Assembly: GCF_900766305.1 (NCBI RefSeq)
Contig: NZ_CAAFUZ010000095.1
Span: 1-10,265 of the forward strand
Length of the DNA stretch: 10,265 nt
From: an uncultured Gemella sp.
GTDB lineage: Bacteria; Bacillota; Bacilli; Staphylococcales; Gemellaceae
Direction of reading: 5' to 3'
Part shown: positions 1-7,845 of the stretch, one piece after another
How the letters are laid out: each line of letters starts with the position of its first letter
How positions within the stretch are numbered: position 1 is the stretch's first letter
Position numbers and translations under genes: made by a program
Notes under the pieces: generated by a model
Seen by the model: the letters and a program-made list of their open reading frames with translations, nothing else
What the model was told of the DNA's origin: nothing
The model's database searches: none

Positions 1-25
1 CATGCCCCGAATTTGACAAAGAGCC
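1..25. mobile_element. Possible terminal inverted repeat of an ISL3-type insertion sequence (element lies left of the window)
   Basis: Read on the minus strand, positions 25 to 9 give GGCTCTTTGTCAAATTC. This resembles the GGCTCTTTGTCAA-type ends that I recall for ISL3-family elements of streptococci and relatives. If correct, base 25 is the outer tip and the element extends leftwards beyond base 1. ISL3 elements usually duplicate 8 bp of target, which would be 26-33 here. No transposase codons can be seen in 25 bases. The identification rests on memory of the family end only. Confidence 0.33.
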
Positions 26-56
26 TAACTTTTTGAGTCGGTATATTATATATATT

Positions 57-887
57 CTATTTTTTTAATGTTGCTAAAACTAACTCTATTCTATTATTAA
101 TCCTAATAGGGAATGAGCTGTTACCAAGTCCCTGAGAAACGATTATAGTTGAATCTTCTAGAACATAATTACCATTAGTATATTTCGGAAAGAATCCTTG
201 GCTAGGGGAGAAAATCCCACCTATGAATGGTACTCTCCATTGACCACCATGAGCGTGTCCTGAGAAGATAAGCTCGTATTTTAAATCTGCGTAAATTGGA
301 AATTTCTCAGGTCTATGTGATAAAAGTATATTAAAGTGATCAGGGGAATATAGTTCTTTCAGAGTTTCTATAAAATTTGCTCTATGATTTAAGTTATCTT
401 CATTTTTAAAGAAATTATAATCTTCAACTCCAACCAAATTAATGCTTTCATTATTTTTTGTAATAAGTAGATTACTATTGTTCATATATGTAATATTAAG
501 TTTTTTCATTATATTTATAAGTTGCTCGTATTCTTCAGGAAGTCTTAATTCGTGGTTTCCTGAGACAAAATAGCACGGAGCTATTATTGCTAATTGACTT
601 AAAATATTATAAGCAATATCCATATCATTATTATAGCTATCTAAAACATCTCCAGTTATAACTATTATATCTGGATTGAAATCTTTAATTTTTTTTATAA
701 ATGATAGATCGCTATGTCCGACTCTATCACAGTGAATATCACTGACTTGAGCGATTTTAAAATTATCAAAAGCTTGAGGTAGTTTATCAAACTTAAGAGT
801 TGTTTTTCTTACTTTTAATTTTTTATTTTGTCTTATTATTGAACTAGCTGCAATAATCGGAGCTAGTGCTAAAAGTTTTCGATTCAT
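57..887 (-). CDS. Metallophosphoesterase, YkuE/YaeI-like, probably membrane-anchored
   Basis: A 276-residue calcineurin-type phosphoesterase. The dinuclear metal motifs appear in order: D50-x-H52 (SDIHCD), GD80 (GDVLD), GNHE 110-113, H191 (LLSHRP) and GHAHGG 210-215 with H211 and H213. Every usual ligand is present, so it should be active. The GFFPKYTNGNY stretch near residues 231-241 is typical of the YkuE/YaeI branch, whose members hydrolyse phosphoesters such as lipid A precursors or UDP-linked lipids. The substrate in a Gram-positive is unknown. Residues 4-18 form a short hydrophobic stretch after two basic residues, with no lipobox, which fits a signal anchor. The ATG start is supported by AAGGTG (complement of 895-900), 7 bases upstream. 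It is transcribed alone, divergently from addA. No hairpin terminator lies between its stop and the left edge. The family call is firm; the substrate is not. Confidence 0.92.
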   Translation of the reverse strand: MNRKLLALAPIIAASSIIRQNKKLKVRKTTLKFDKLPQAFDNFKIAQVSDIHCDRVGHSDLSFIKKIKDFNPDIIVITGDVLDSYNNDMDIAYNILSQLAIIAPCYFVSGNHELRLPEEYEQLINIMKKLNITYMNNSNLLITKNNESINLVGVEDYNFFKNEDNLNHRANFIETLKELYSPDHFNILLSHRPEKFPIYADLKYELIFSGHAHGGQWRVPFIGGIFSPSQGFFPKYTNGNYVLEDSTIIVSQGLGNSSFPIRINNRIELVLATLKK

Positions 888-939
888 TACATTTCACCTT
901 TAAAATTTTTTAGTAATAAACATAATAGTATTTTAAAAT

Positions 940-968
940 ATTATACCATAAAGCTTAAAGTATGTTAA
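940..968 (-). promoter_or_regulatory. Promoter of the metallophosphoesterase gene (sigma-A, extended -10)
   Basis: On the minus strand the -35 is TTAACA (complement of 963-968), followed by a 17-base spacer and TATAAT (complement of 940-945). A TG at the extended position gives TGGTATAAT. The -35 matches TTGACA at five of six bases and the -10 is perfect. Transcription should start near 933, leaving a leader of about 45 bases before the start codon at 887. Confidence 0.75.
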
Positions 969-971
969 AAT
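963..971 (+). promoter_or_regulatory. Possible extended -10 of the addA promoter
   Basis: TGTTAAAAT at 963-971 reads as an extended -10 (TG-n-TAAAAT). No convincing -35 lies 17 bases upstream. Transcription would start near 978, after the upstream in-frame ATG at 962, which fits initiation of addA at 1010. The element lies on the same bases as the -35 of the divergent promoter. Confidence 0.35.
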
Positions 972-997
972 ATATAGTGATAATTAATGTAAAATTA

Positions 998-1003
998 GAG
1001 GAT
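998..1003 (+). promoter_or_regulatory. Ribosome binding site that decides the addA start
   Basis: AGAGGA lies 6 bases before the ATG at 1010. The earlier in-frame ATG at 962 has no comparable site and overlaps the candidate -10, so translation most likely begins at 1010. Confidence 0.6.
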
Positions 1004-1009
1004 AATTAT

Positions 1010-4000
1010 ATGATAAAAATTGAGAAGATTGACAAAATAGCCGCTTCTAGAAAGCATTCTTATTCAGCTCCGCAATGGCAAGCAATAGCTATCACCGGTG
1101 CTGATGTTCTTGTTGCGGCAGCTGCAGGAAGTGGAAAAACTGAGGTGCTTTCTGAGAGAATTGCAAGAAAGGTAGCTACTAATAGATGGGATATAGATCG
1201 TCTATTAGTACTGACATTCACAACTGCTGCAGCGAAAAACATGATTGTAAGAATTGAGAATAAAATCAGTGAACGATTACTATCTACTAATAAAGGAGAA
1301 GATTTAATATATTTAAGAAAACAAAGGATGTTAATGAATGATGCTTATATAAGTACTATTGATAGTTTTTGTTTAAATGTATTAAAGAAATTTTATTATC
1401 TAGTTGAAGAGAAGATCGATAATGAAACTAAATATTTATCACCTAATTTTAGTATACTTGCTAATAGTAAGGGGTTATTGAATGAAACGGTAGGAAATGT
1501 TCTTGAACAATTAGTACAGGAAAATTCTAAAATAACTGATTTATTATTTACAGTATTCGGCTCTAAGCAGAATATTAGCTCTTATATTATTGACTTATAT
1601 TATAAACTATTAAATATTCCAAACTTCCAAAATTATCTAGAGGAAGGTTTTACAAAACTAAACGATTTAGTAACTAACAATTTTGAAGTTAAGGAAAATA
1701 GTATAATAGATAAGTTTAATAAAGTTAGTGAGTTAACTCAAACTGAAGATATTGCTACTGCGATAGATTTTTGTAATTATGCACAACAGTATTTAATAAA
1801 TAGTAAGAAGGATAGTACATTAGATATTTTGTCTTTAGTAAATTTAGATGAAACAAAAAAAGAAAAGCTTGCAAAGTATGTAGATGAAGATGAAGTTTCT
1901 ATAAAGAGTAATCAAGAGCAACTTGAAGAGCTTAAGGAACTTATAAGTAAGCTTAATACACAGTTAGAGATAGAAGATAATATTTATGATGCGGGACTAT
2001 TAAGTGGAGTTCATGAAGTTCTTGTTGATTATTTAAATTATTTTAAAGTGTTAGAAAAAATGAATTTATTGGCTGAGTCGATTACAAGTGTATTGAAGAA
2101 ACTGCACAATGACTTCATAAAAAGAAAACGTGACAATAACTTTTTAGACTTTTCTGATTTAAACCACCTGGCTATAAAGGCATTAACTAGAGAAGAAAAT
2201 GGAGAAATTGTACCTAGTGAGGCGGCTCAGTATTATAAAAATTATTTCTTAGAAATATATGTTGATGAGTATCAAGATAATAATAACCTTCAAGAATATA
2301 TCTTAAATCTAATTAGAGGAGAAGGTGTGTATTTCTTCAGAGTAGGGGATGTAAAACAAGCAATCTATGGGTTTAGAGGATCGAATCCTGATTTATTCGA
2401 ACAGAAATATAATAGTTATAATAAATTAGAAATCGATGACTATTCTGTAAATCAAGAATATTCTTTTGAAGATGATTCTGAAGGCATCTGTGTAGTTCTA
2501 AAAGAAAACTTTAGAAGTGATATTAATATTTTAAAATCGAGTAATTATATTTTTAATAGACTTATGGGTAACAAAAATGCCGGGGTAAGTTATGGAGAAG
2601 ATAGTGCACTATATTATCCAAAGGCAAAAGAAAGTGAAAATTCTAAAATAACATCAACTAGGTTAATTAATGGTAAGACTAACTATTTTACAGGTGAAGA
2701 TTTAGAAGATAAAAAATTTTTTAGAGAACAATCTATAGAGAATATTGCTTATGAAATATTATTAGGTGTCAAAAATGGCAAAAAGTATAGTGATTATGCT
2801 ATTTTAGTTAGAAATAGTACAAAAATGTCTAGTTTTAAAGAAGTTTTTGCTAAATACAATATACCGTTATTCTTTAAGGAAAAGGTAGGATTTACTGAAT
2901 CTAATTCATTTAACATTTTGTATAATATTCTTAGATTTTTAGATAATACAAATAGAGATGCTAGTTTACTTGCAATTTTACATACTGAGATATTCGATTA
3001 CAGTAATGATGAATTATTAAAACTATCGATAAAAAAAGGGAGAAACCTTTTTGAAAAATTAAAAAATAGTGAAGAGAAAAAAGATTATAACACTGTAAAT
3101 ATATTAAATAAATGGTTGAATTTTAGTTTGAATAACTCATTGCCAAGTTTATTAGAATGTATAGCTACTGATATAGATTTTAAAAATTATTTAGTAACAA
3201 TTGATGTAAATGATGAAGAATTAGATTATTATGAGAACTTTATAGATATTGTTAATGATTATCAAAATATAGATAATAAATTAAGCGGATTGGTAAATCA
3301 ATTAAAAACTATTAAAAATGATGAGGTATTTGAAACGAAAAAACGTACCCCGAATGACAGTGTAACATTATCTACTATTCACATTTCTAAAGGTTTAGAA
3401 TATAAGATAGTGTTCGTAGCTGATTTAGATACTTCATTTAGTAAAAGAGGTTATACAGGTGAAGTATTATTCACAGAAATCTTTGGTTTAAGTATGAATG
3501 CAGAAGAGTTAGGTCAAAAGTTTGGTTTGATTTCTAGTAATATAGAAAAATTAAATCAGTTGTATAAATATAATAGTATCTTAATAAAATTACGTGAAAG
3601 AGAAGAAGAAGTACGTAATTTATATGTAGCATTAACACGTGCTGAGAACGTGCTATATCTTGTATGCCCAAATGGAATACAATTAAATAACGAGAGTGCG
3701 AAAGATAAACCGTTATACCAAGCACTTATAGAGGATGATAATTTCGAGAAAATCTTAAATAATCTGCTGAGCGATTATGGTGAAGAGTTTATTTTTGAAA
3801 ATGAAAGAGATGCATTATTTGAAATGTATAAGAGTAATTCTACCTCAGATGAGGAAGAAGCAAGTACGGAATTTGACTTACAAGATTTCTATAAACAATT
3901 CGAGAGTAAGAATAAGAAAGAAACTATTCAAAATAATAATGATGTAAGGGAAGAGAATAAGAACAAAGTATTTCCTGCGAAAACTTCATATAGTGCTTTG

Positions 4001-4663
4001 AAAAAAATTAATTCTAAAGATATTGAATTAAATAGAAAAAAAGAAAAACGAGGGTACTTAGAGCTAACTACATTAAAAAAATCAACATCTACTAGTAAGG
4101 CAATTTTAAGAGGGAATATCATTCATAAACTTTTTGAAAAGATAGTTAATGATACAAGAGCAGGAGTAGAAATTTCTGATGTAGCGTATTACATCAATAG
4201 TTTAAAGAAAACAGATAATTTACTACAAAACATTAAAGAACGAAGAATATTATCACAAGAGGAATTCGATAATATAAATAATAATGATGATCTAGAGAAA
4301 ATTTCTAACTTTATTAATAGCGAGTTAATAAAAATAGTATCAGAAAGTGAATTTTGTCAAACAGAGATAGCATTCACTACTGCTAAAAAAGCAAAAGAAT
4401 TGTATGATGGAAGTGAAAGTGATATTGATGTAATTTTACAAGGGGTTGTCGATTTATTCATTAAAACTTCTGATGATACAGCGATTATCGTAGATTATAA
4501 AACGGATCATGTGACTAGTAAAAATGGAGAAGAAATCTTACGAGATAGGCACAAGGAACAACTTAGAATTTATAAAGAAGCGGTAGAAGATTACTATAAA
4601 TTAGAGAATATAAAAACATATGTTTATTCATATGTATTATCTAGTTTGATTGAGATTGAATAG
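1010..4663 (+). CDS. addA: ATP-dependent helicase/nuclease subunit A (AddA/RexA)
   Basis: A 1217-residue SF1A (UvrD/RecB-type) helicase fused to a RecB-family nuclease, close to the usual AddA length of about 1,200. With AddB it resects double-strand ends for RecA loading. Helicase motifs in order are: Q motif SAPQWQAI near 19-26; Walker A GSGKT 40-44; Ia LTFTTAAAKNM near 68-78; Walker B DEYQD 419-423; III GDVKQAIYGFRG 446-457; IV ENFRSD 499-504; V TIHISKGLEY 789-798; VI VALTRAE 873-879. A charged, Asn-rich linker near 960-1000 precedes KTSYSALKK. The nuclease motifs are all present: RGNIIH with H1039, GVVD with D1148, VDYKT with D1162 and K1164, and QLRIY 1184-1188. Both activities should therefore be intact. 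A start at 962 would add 16 residues but lacks an RBS. addB usually sits immediately upstream and is absent here. No terminator follows, so read-through into the next operon is possible. Confidence 0.96.
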   Translation: MIKIEKIDKIAASRKHSYSAPQWQAIAITGADVLVAAAAGSGKTEVLSERIARKVATNRWDIDRLLVLTFTTAAAKNMIVRIENKISERLLSTNKGEDLIYLRKQRMLMNDAYISTIDSFCLNVLKKFYYLVEEKIDNETKYLSPNFSILANSKGLLNETVGNVLEQLVQENSKITDLLFTVFGSKQNISSYIIDLYYKLLNIPNFQNYLEEGFTKLNDLVTNNFEVKENSIIDKFNKVSELTQTEDIATAIDFCNYAQQYLINSKKDSTLDILSLVNLDETKKEKLAKYVDEDEVSIKSNQEQLEELKELISKLNTQLEIEDNIYDAGLLSGVHEVLVDYLNYFKVLEKMNLLAESITSVLKKLHNDFIKRKRDNNFLDFSDLNHLAIKALTREENGEIVPSEAAQYYKNYFLEIYVDEYQDNNNLQEYILNLIRGEGVYFFRVGDVKQAIYGFRGSNPDLFEQKYNSYNKLEIDDYSVNQEYSFEDDSEGICVVLKENFRSDINILKSSNYIFNRLMGNKNAGVSYGEDSALYYPKAKESENSKITSTRLINGKTNYFTGEDLEDKKFFREQSIENIAYEILLGVKNGKKYSDYAILVRNSTKMSSFKEVFAKYNIPLFFKEKVGFTESNSFNILYNILRFLDNTNRDASLLAILHTEIFDYSNDELLKLSIKKGRNLFEKLKNSEEKKDYNTVNILNKWLNFSLNNSLPSLLECIATDIDFKNYLVTIDVNDEELDYYENFIDIVNDYQNIDNKLSGLVNQLKTIKNDEVFETKKRTPNDSVTLSTIHISKGLEYKIVFVADLDTSFSKRGYTGEVLFTEIFGLSMNAEELGQKFGLISSNIEKLNQLYKYNSILIKLREREEEVRNLYVALTRAENVLYLVCPNGIQLNNESAKDKPLYQALIEDDNFEKILNNLLSDYGEEFIFENERDALFEMYKSNSTSDEEEASTEFDLQDFYKQFESKNKKETIQNNNDVREENKNKVFPAKTSYSALKKINSKDIELNRKKEKRGYLELTTLKKSTSTSKAILRGNIIHKLFEKIVNDTRAGVEISDVAYYINSLKKTDNLLQNIKERRILSQEEFDNINNNDDLEKISNFINSELIKIVSESEFCQTEIAFTTAKKAKELYDGSESDIDVILQGVVDLFIKTSDDTAIIVDYKTDHVTSKNGEEILRDRHKEQLRIYKEAVEDYYKLENIKTYVYSYVLSSLIEIE

Positions 4664-4699
4664 AGTAAATTTGTATAAAATCATTAAAAAGTTAGCACG

Positions 4700-4728
4700 T
4701 TGTTAGTAATGTCTAATTGTGGTATAAT
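4700..4728 (+). promoter_or_regulatory. Promoter of the three-gene operon 4763-7810
   Basis: TTGTTA at 4700-4705, a 17-base spacer, then TATAAT at 4723-4728 with an extended TG (TGGTATAAT from 4720). The -35 matches at four of six bases and the -10 is perfect. An 8-bp A+T inverted repeat (TATAATAA 4723-4730, TTATTATA 4739-4746) spans the -10 and start site. It could be an operator, but such A+T-only repeats arise easily by chance. Confidence 0.72.
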
Positions 4729-4762
4729 AAGAACTGATTTATTATAATTCGGAGGTGAAATC

Positions 4763-5578
4763 GTGAAATATATAGTTTGTAATAGTGAAACAGCAGTTTT
4801 AAATAGAATGTATGATGAATTTGAAAAAAACTTAGAAGATGGTGCAGTAATCTGTTTACCGGAAAATATTATAAATACTCAATTTACGAATAGAATGATA
4901 GATGATAATCAGACAGGAAAATATCGTTATAAACATGTAATAATGTTAGGACAACGTGAATTTGCTGATATTGATATTGAAGAAAAATTTGGACTATATA
5001 GATATGCTAGACATGAGCTATTTAAGAAATTAGATGTTGAAACTAAGAATATCTATTATCCTCAAACATTGAATAGCAATGATTGTGAAGAGGACTTAAA
5101 TACATATAAAGAAGTATTATCTGACAATCCGATAGATGTTGCAGTAGTTTTCTTAGGATCTGATGGAGGAATACTCGATTATCGTTTTGCAGATGAAGTT
5201 AATAAAAATCTTCACATTGTAGAATTTTCAGATGAGGAAAAATCACAGCTTCAGGATGCTGGAATGGAAATTGATGGCAATAAATTAATTAGTATAGGTT
5301 ATGAAAATCTAATGGCAGCTAGAAATTTATTTGTAGTTGTATTAGGAAGTGATAAGAGAAAATATATTGAGGAATTATTCGAAAATGAAGATTCTGACAA
5401 AAAAACTATCTTATCGATATTAAATGATCATAGGAATCTATTTATTTTTACTGACAAAGAGGCGAGTTATAAGTCTGAAGAAGAGGTAAATAGACTTATT
5501 AAACAAAGACAAAAAAGACTAGAAATTAAAGAACGTGAAGAAAAACTACAAAATGAGGAGAAAAAAAAGGATAGGTAA
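4763..5578 (+). CDS. NagB/6-phosphogluconolactonase-fold protein lacking catalytic residues (probable pseudoenzyme)
   Basis: A 271-residue protein starting at GTG, with a strong GGAGGTG at 4751-4757 placed 5 bases upstream. By eye it follows glucosamine-6-phosphate deaminase (NagB) along much of its length: FGLYRYARHELFKKLDV 76-92, KNIYYP 95-100, VVFLGSDGGI 128-137, ISIGYENLMAARNLFVVVLGSDK 176-198, and ILSILNDHRNLFIFTDKEA near 216-234. NagB's catalytic residues are largely gone. The general base Asp of the DEY motif aligns with R65 (QREF), the catalytic His of DGHI with G136 (DGGI), and the Glu of FNEP with R141; only D134 remains. The N-terminal TGSTP phosphate-binding loop is unrecognisable (CLPENIINTQF). 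A highly charged, probably coiled tail occupies about 236-271. It therefore probably does not deaminate glucosamine-6-phosphate and may bind a ligand or partner. The next gene begins 5 bases after its stop. The fold call is fairly sure; the function is unknown. Confidence 0.72.
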   Translation: MKYIVCNSETAVLNRMYDEFEKNLEDGAVICLPENIINTQFTNRMIDDNQTGKYRYKHVIMLGQREFADIDIEEKFGLYRYARHELFKKLDVETKNIYYPQTLNSNDCEEDLNTYKEVLSDNPIDVAVVFLGSDGGILDYRFADEVNKNLHIVEFSDEEKSQLQDAGMEIDGNKLISIGYENLMAARNLFVVVLGSDKRKYIEELFENEDSDKKTILSILNDHRNLFIFTDKEASYKSEEEVNRLIKQRQKRLEIKEREEKLQNEEKKKDR

Positions 5579-5583
5579 TATGT

Positions 5584-6912
5584 ATGAATGATTATCAGAA
5601 AATTATAGATTATGATTTTAGTGATACAGTTCTAGATGATAAGCTTGTTGTGAAATTCAAATTGAAAAAAACTTTCTCTGAGGATCAGTTTATCAGTCTT
5701 TTTACTCCTAAAAAAGGTGAGAGATTTATTATAAGAACACCTGATACTAAAACTTCTATAATTGGAATAGGTTATGAAGCGACATGGTTATTAGATTCGA
5801 ATGATTTTTTAACTAGTTTTGATAACAGCAGTGTGCTGTCTGGTTTTGAGGAATTAAAAGCACAGGTTAGTGTTTTGGAAATTGATGAGCATGATTGTGA
5901 ATACTTTGGTATTTACGGTGGAATCTCAGATGGAAACAATAAAAATAGTCAAGAATGGGTAGACTTTAGTGATACATCATTCGTTGTACCAGGAATACTG
6001 GCAGTATTTAAAGGTGATGATGTTTATATTACATTGTTCTTTAATATGAAAGAAGAAAAAGAATTTTCTGAATTATGGGCAGAGAGAATTTCGTTTTTAA
6101 ATAAACTGGATGATAAAAATGAAATATCTAGTGAACCGCAGATTACTGTAGTTAGAGAGATATATCCAGAGCTTTGGCAAGAAAATATTAGGAAAGCCCT
6201 TCTTCAAATAGAAAAAGAAGAACTAAAACGAATAGTTTTATCAAGAAAAAATCTAATATTATTAGAAAATAATACTTCATTAGGAGCAATAACTAAGTAT
6301 CTTTTAAGCAAAAATAGATATTTTATTGCATTCGAATCGAAGAAAAGTTTATTTATAACAACTAATCCACTTATTTCCTTGGATTATACTGAAAATGATT
6401 TGAAAGCACATCTTTATTTGAAGAAAGAAAACTTATTTAATAATGATTATTCAATTATGTTTGATGAAAAAGAAATAATTCAAGAATACAAAGAGGATTT
6501 TGAATCGCATTATGAGACTGAGTTTAATGTATATGATGATAAAACTCTAATGGGTAAAAAATTAGATGTATTTTCTGTTTTAAATTCTAAAGTAGAGGAT
6601 TCTCAAAAAGCGATAAAAGCTCTTAGTCTTTTATATCCTATGCCTATAATAAAAGGATATCCAGAAAGCGTAGCGAAGAAGTTTTTTGACGAAAATTATA
6701 ATGTGGGTTATGGTTTTTGGTATTCTCCTTTCGGATATATTACTAATGATTTAGATGCTAAGTTTTATACATGTGGAAATATGATGGTAGCTCAAAATAA
6801 TATGATTACATTATTTACAAGTATATTATTATCAAAAGATGAGAAATACGATGAGGTAATAGAAAAATCTAATAAGATAGTTAGTTCTAGCCTAAAACTA
6901 TTTGATCATTAG
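5584..6912 (+). CDS. Isochorismate-synthase (MenF/EntC)-fold protein lacking catalytic residues (probable pseudoenzyme)
   Basis: A 442-residue protein of typical MenF length. Landmarks of chorismate-utilising enzymes appear in the correct order: GERFIIRTPD 45-54; GIYGGISDG 109-117 (FGGFSFD region); FVVPGILAVFKGDDVYITL 133-151; WQENIRKALLQIEKEELKRIVLSR 198-221 (the KVVLAR region); LLYPMPIIKGYP 349-360 (LHPTPAVGG region); YGFWYSPFGYI 376-386 and a C-terminal region resembling the GDGEFAVAIRS segment. The active site looks dismantled. The catalytic Lys of KVVLAR aligns with R216, the SPERL motif reads TNPLIS, the His of HPTP is Y351, and the Glu and Arg of EFAVAIR align with K393 and N399. The GTxPRG and EH metal-site motifs are not recognisable. 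It is thus unlikely to make isochorismate. The reading frame is intact, so this is not a decayed gene. The RBS (ATAGGT near 5571-5576) is weak, suggesting translational coupling to the preceding gene. The role is unknown. Confidence 0.68.
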   Translation: MNDYQKIIDYDFSDTVLDDKLVVKFKLKKTFSEDQFISLFTPKKGERFIIRTPDTKTSIIGIGYEATWLLDSNDFLTSFDNSSVLSGFEELKAQVSVLEIDEHDCEYFGIYGGISDGNNKNSQEWVDFSDTSFVVPGILAVFKGDDVYITLFFNMKEEKEFSELWAERISFLNKLDDKNEISSEPQITVVREIYPELWQENIRKALLQIEKEELKRIVLSRKNLILLENNTSLGAITKYLLSKNRYFIAFESKKSLFITTNPLISLDYTENDLKAHLYLKKENLFNNDYSIMFDEKEIIQEYKEDFESHYETEFNVYDDKTLMGKKLDVFSVLNSKVEDSQKAIKALSLLYPMPIIKGYPESVAKKFFDENYNVGYGFWYSPFGYITNDLDAKFYTCGNMMVAQNNMITLFTSILLSKDEKYDEVIEKSNKIVSSSLKLFDH

Positions 6913-6915
6913 GAG
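6911..6915 (+). promoter_or_regulatory. Ribosome binding site that decides the EamA transporter start
   Basis: AGGAG lies 7 bases before the ATG at 6923. An in-frame TTG at 6902 would overlap the preceding gene and place this site inside the coding region, so 6923 is preferred. Confidence 0.7.
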
Positions 6916-6922
6916 AGTAATT

Positions 6923-7810
6923 ATGGGACAAAGTACGATGGAAAAAGGTATACTCTTTACCTTACTTGGTGCTACATGTTGGGGATTATCAGGAGTATTA
7001 GGGGAATATTTACTAAATATATCAAAAATAGACCCTGTTTGGATAATAGCTAATAGATTATTTTTCTCTGGAATAGTAATGGTAGCTATGTTATTCCTTA
7101 AAGATAAAAACAACTTAGTAAGAGTATTTTCAGATAAGAAAGATATTTTAAAACTACTAAATTTCTCATTTTTTGGTCTGTTAATCTGCCAGGGGACATT
7201 CTTTTTAACAATTAAGTATACTAATGCTGGTATGGCAACGGTCATACAGTATATTGGTCCAGTAATAATAATGTTATACTATTGTGTTATAGGTAGAAGA
7301 TGGCCTCTTCCGAGAGAAGTTATTGCAATAGTAGTTTCACTATTTGGGACGGTGTTAATAGCAACCCATTTTGATTTTAGTAAACTGAATATTTCTACAT
7401 TAGGATTATTCTGGGGATTACTCTCTGCATTTGGTCTTGCTAGTTATAATATTTTTTCAATCAGTTTAACTACAAAATACGGTGTAATGCCTATAATGGC
7501 TTGGGGGCTGCTATTTTCTGGTATTGTAGTATACTTCTTAACAGGTAGTTATTATATTCCGGATAATTTTAAATTGATTGATTTAATATGTATGTCAGGA
7601 GTAATTTTAGTTGGTACAATTTTATCATTTTCTACATATCTAGAAGGAGTTAGATTAATCGGTGCAGTCACGGGAAGTATTATCGGATGCTTTGAACCGA
7701 TTGCAGCTATAATGTTTTCATTCCTGTTATTGGGGACAACATTTGGAACGATAGATTTAATTGGGGCAGGTTTTATTCTATCAGCAGTAATTGTACTAAG
7801 TAAGAGATAA
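6923..7810 (+). CDS. EamA-family (drug/metabolite transporter superfamily) permease
   Basis: A 295-residue integral membrane protein with ten predicted hydrophobic segments arranged as two EamA repeats, roughly residues 6-137 and 150-292. The first opens with GILFTLLGATCWGLSGVLGEYLL, a standard EamA start. The second opens with GLFWGLLSAFGLASYNIFS and includes GSIIGCFEPIAAIMFSFLLLG, the conserved E/P segment of the last repeat. Family members mostly export amino acids, amines, nucleotide-related metabolites or drugs; no residue here fixes the substrate. It follows the isochorismate-synthase-like gene by only 10 bases, with no terminator between, so it is very likely co-transcribed with both upstream pseudoenzyme-like genes. 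They may share a metabolite, but this is inference only. Confidence 0.88.
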   Translation: MGQSTMEKGILFTLLGATCWGLSGVLGEYLLNISKIDPVWIIANRLFFSGIVMVAMLFLKDKNNLVRVFSDKKDILKLLNFSFFGLLICQGTFFLTIKYTNAGMATVIQYIGPVIIMLYYCVIGRRWPLPREVIAIVVSLFGTVLIATHFDFSKLNISTLGLFWGLLSAFGLASYNIFSISLTTKYGVMPIMAWGLLFSGIVVYFLTGSYYIPDNFKLIDLICMSGVILVGTILSFSTYLEGVRLIGAVTGSIIGCFEPIAAIMFSFLLLGTTFGTIDLIGAGFILSAVIVLSKR

Positions 7811-7845
7811 ATAAATAATAAGAGTTTAAGATATTTGATGAACCG

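Noticed and set aside
13..49. TTGACA at 13-18 with TATATT at 42-47 as an outward promoter
   Set aside because: The spacer is 23 bases, too long, and nothing on the plus strand downstream would use it.
962..1009. N-terminal extension of addA from ATG 962
   Set aside because: No RBS, unlike AddA N-termini, and overlaps a candidate -10; the ATG at 1010 has AGAGGA at proper distance.
1060..1242. Open frame of 60 codons on the minus strand inside addA
   Set aside because: Lies fully opposite the conserved Walker A region of addA and has no RBS; a shadow of the real gene. The same applies to the minus-strand frames at 3534-3725 and 3928-4122.
3300..4100. Asn/Lys/Glu-rich composition in addA as a sign of foreign DNA
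   Set aside because: Matches the A+T-rich codon use of the other genes in the window and falls in AddA's variable linkers; no composition break.
6898..7245. 115-codon minus-strand frame opposite the transporter
   Set aside because: Antisense to clear EamA transmembrane segments, with composition expected from the complement; no independent signals.
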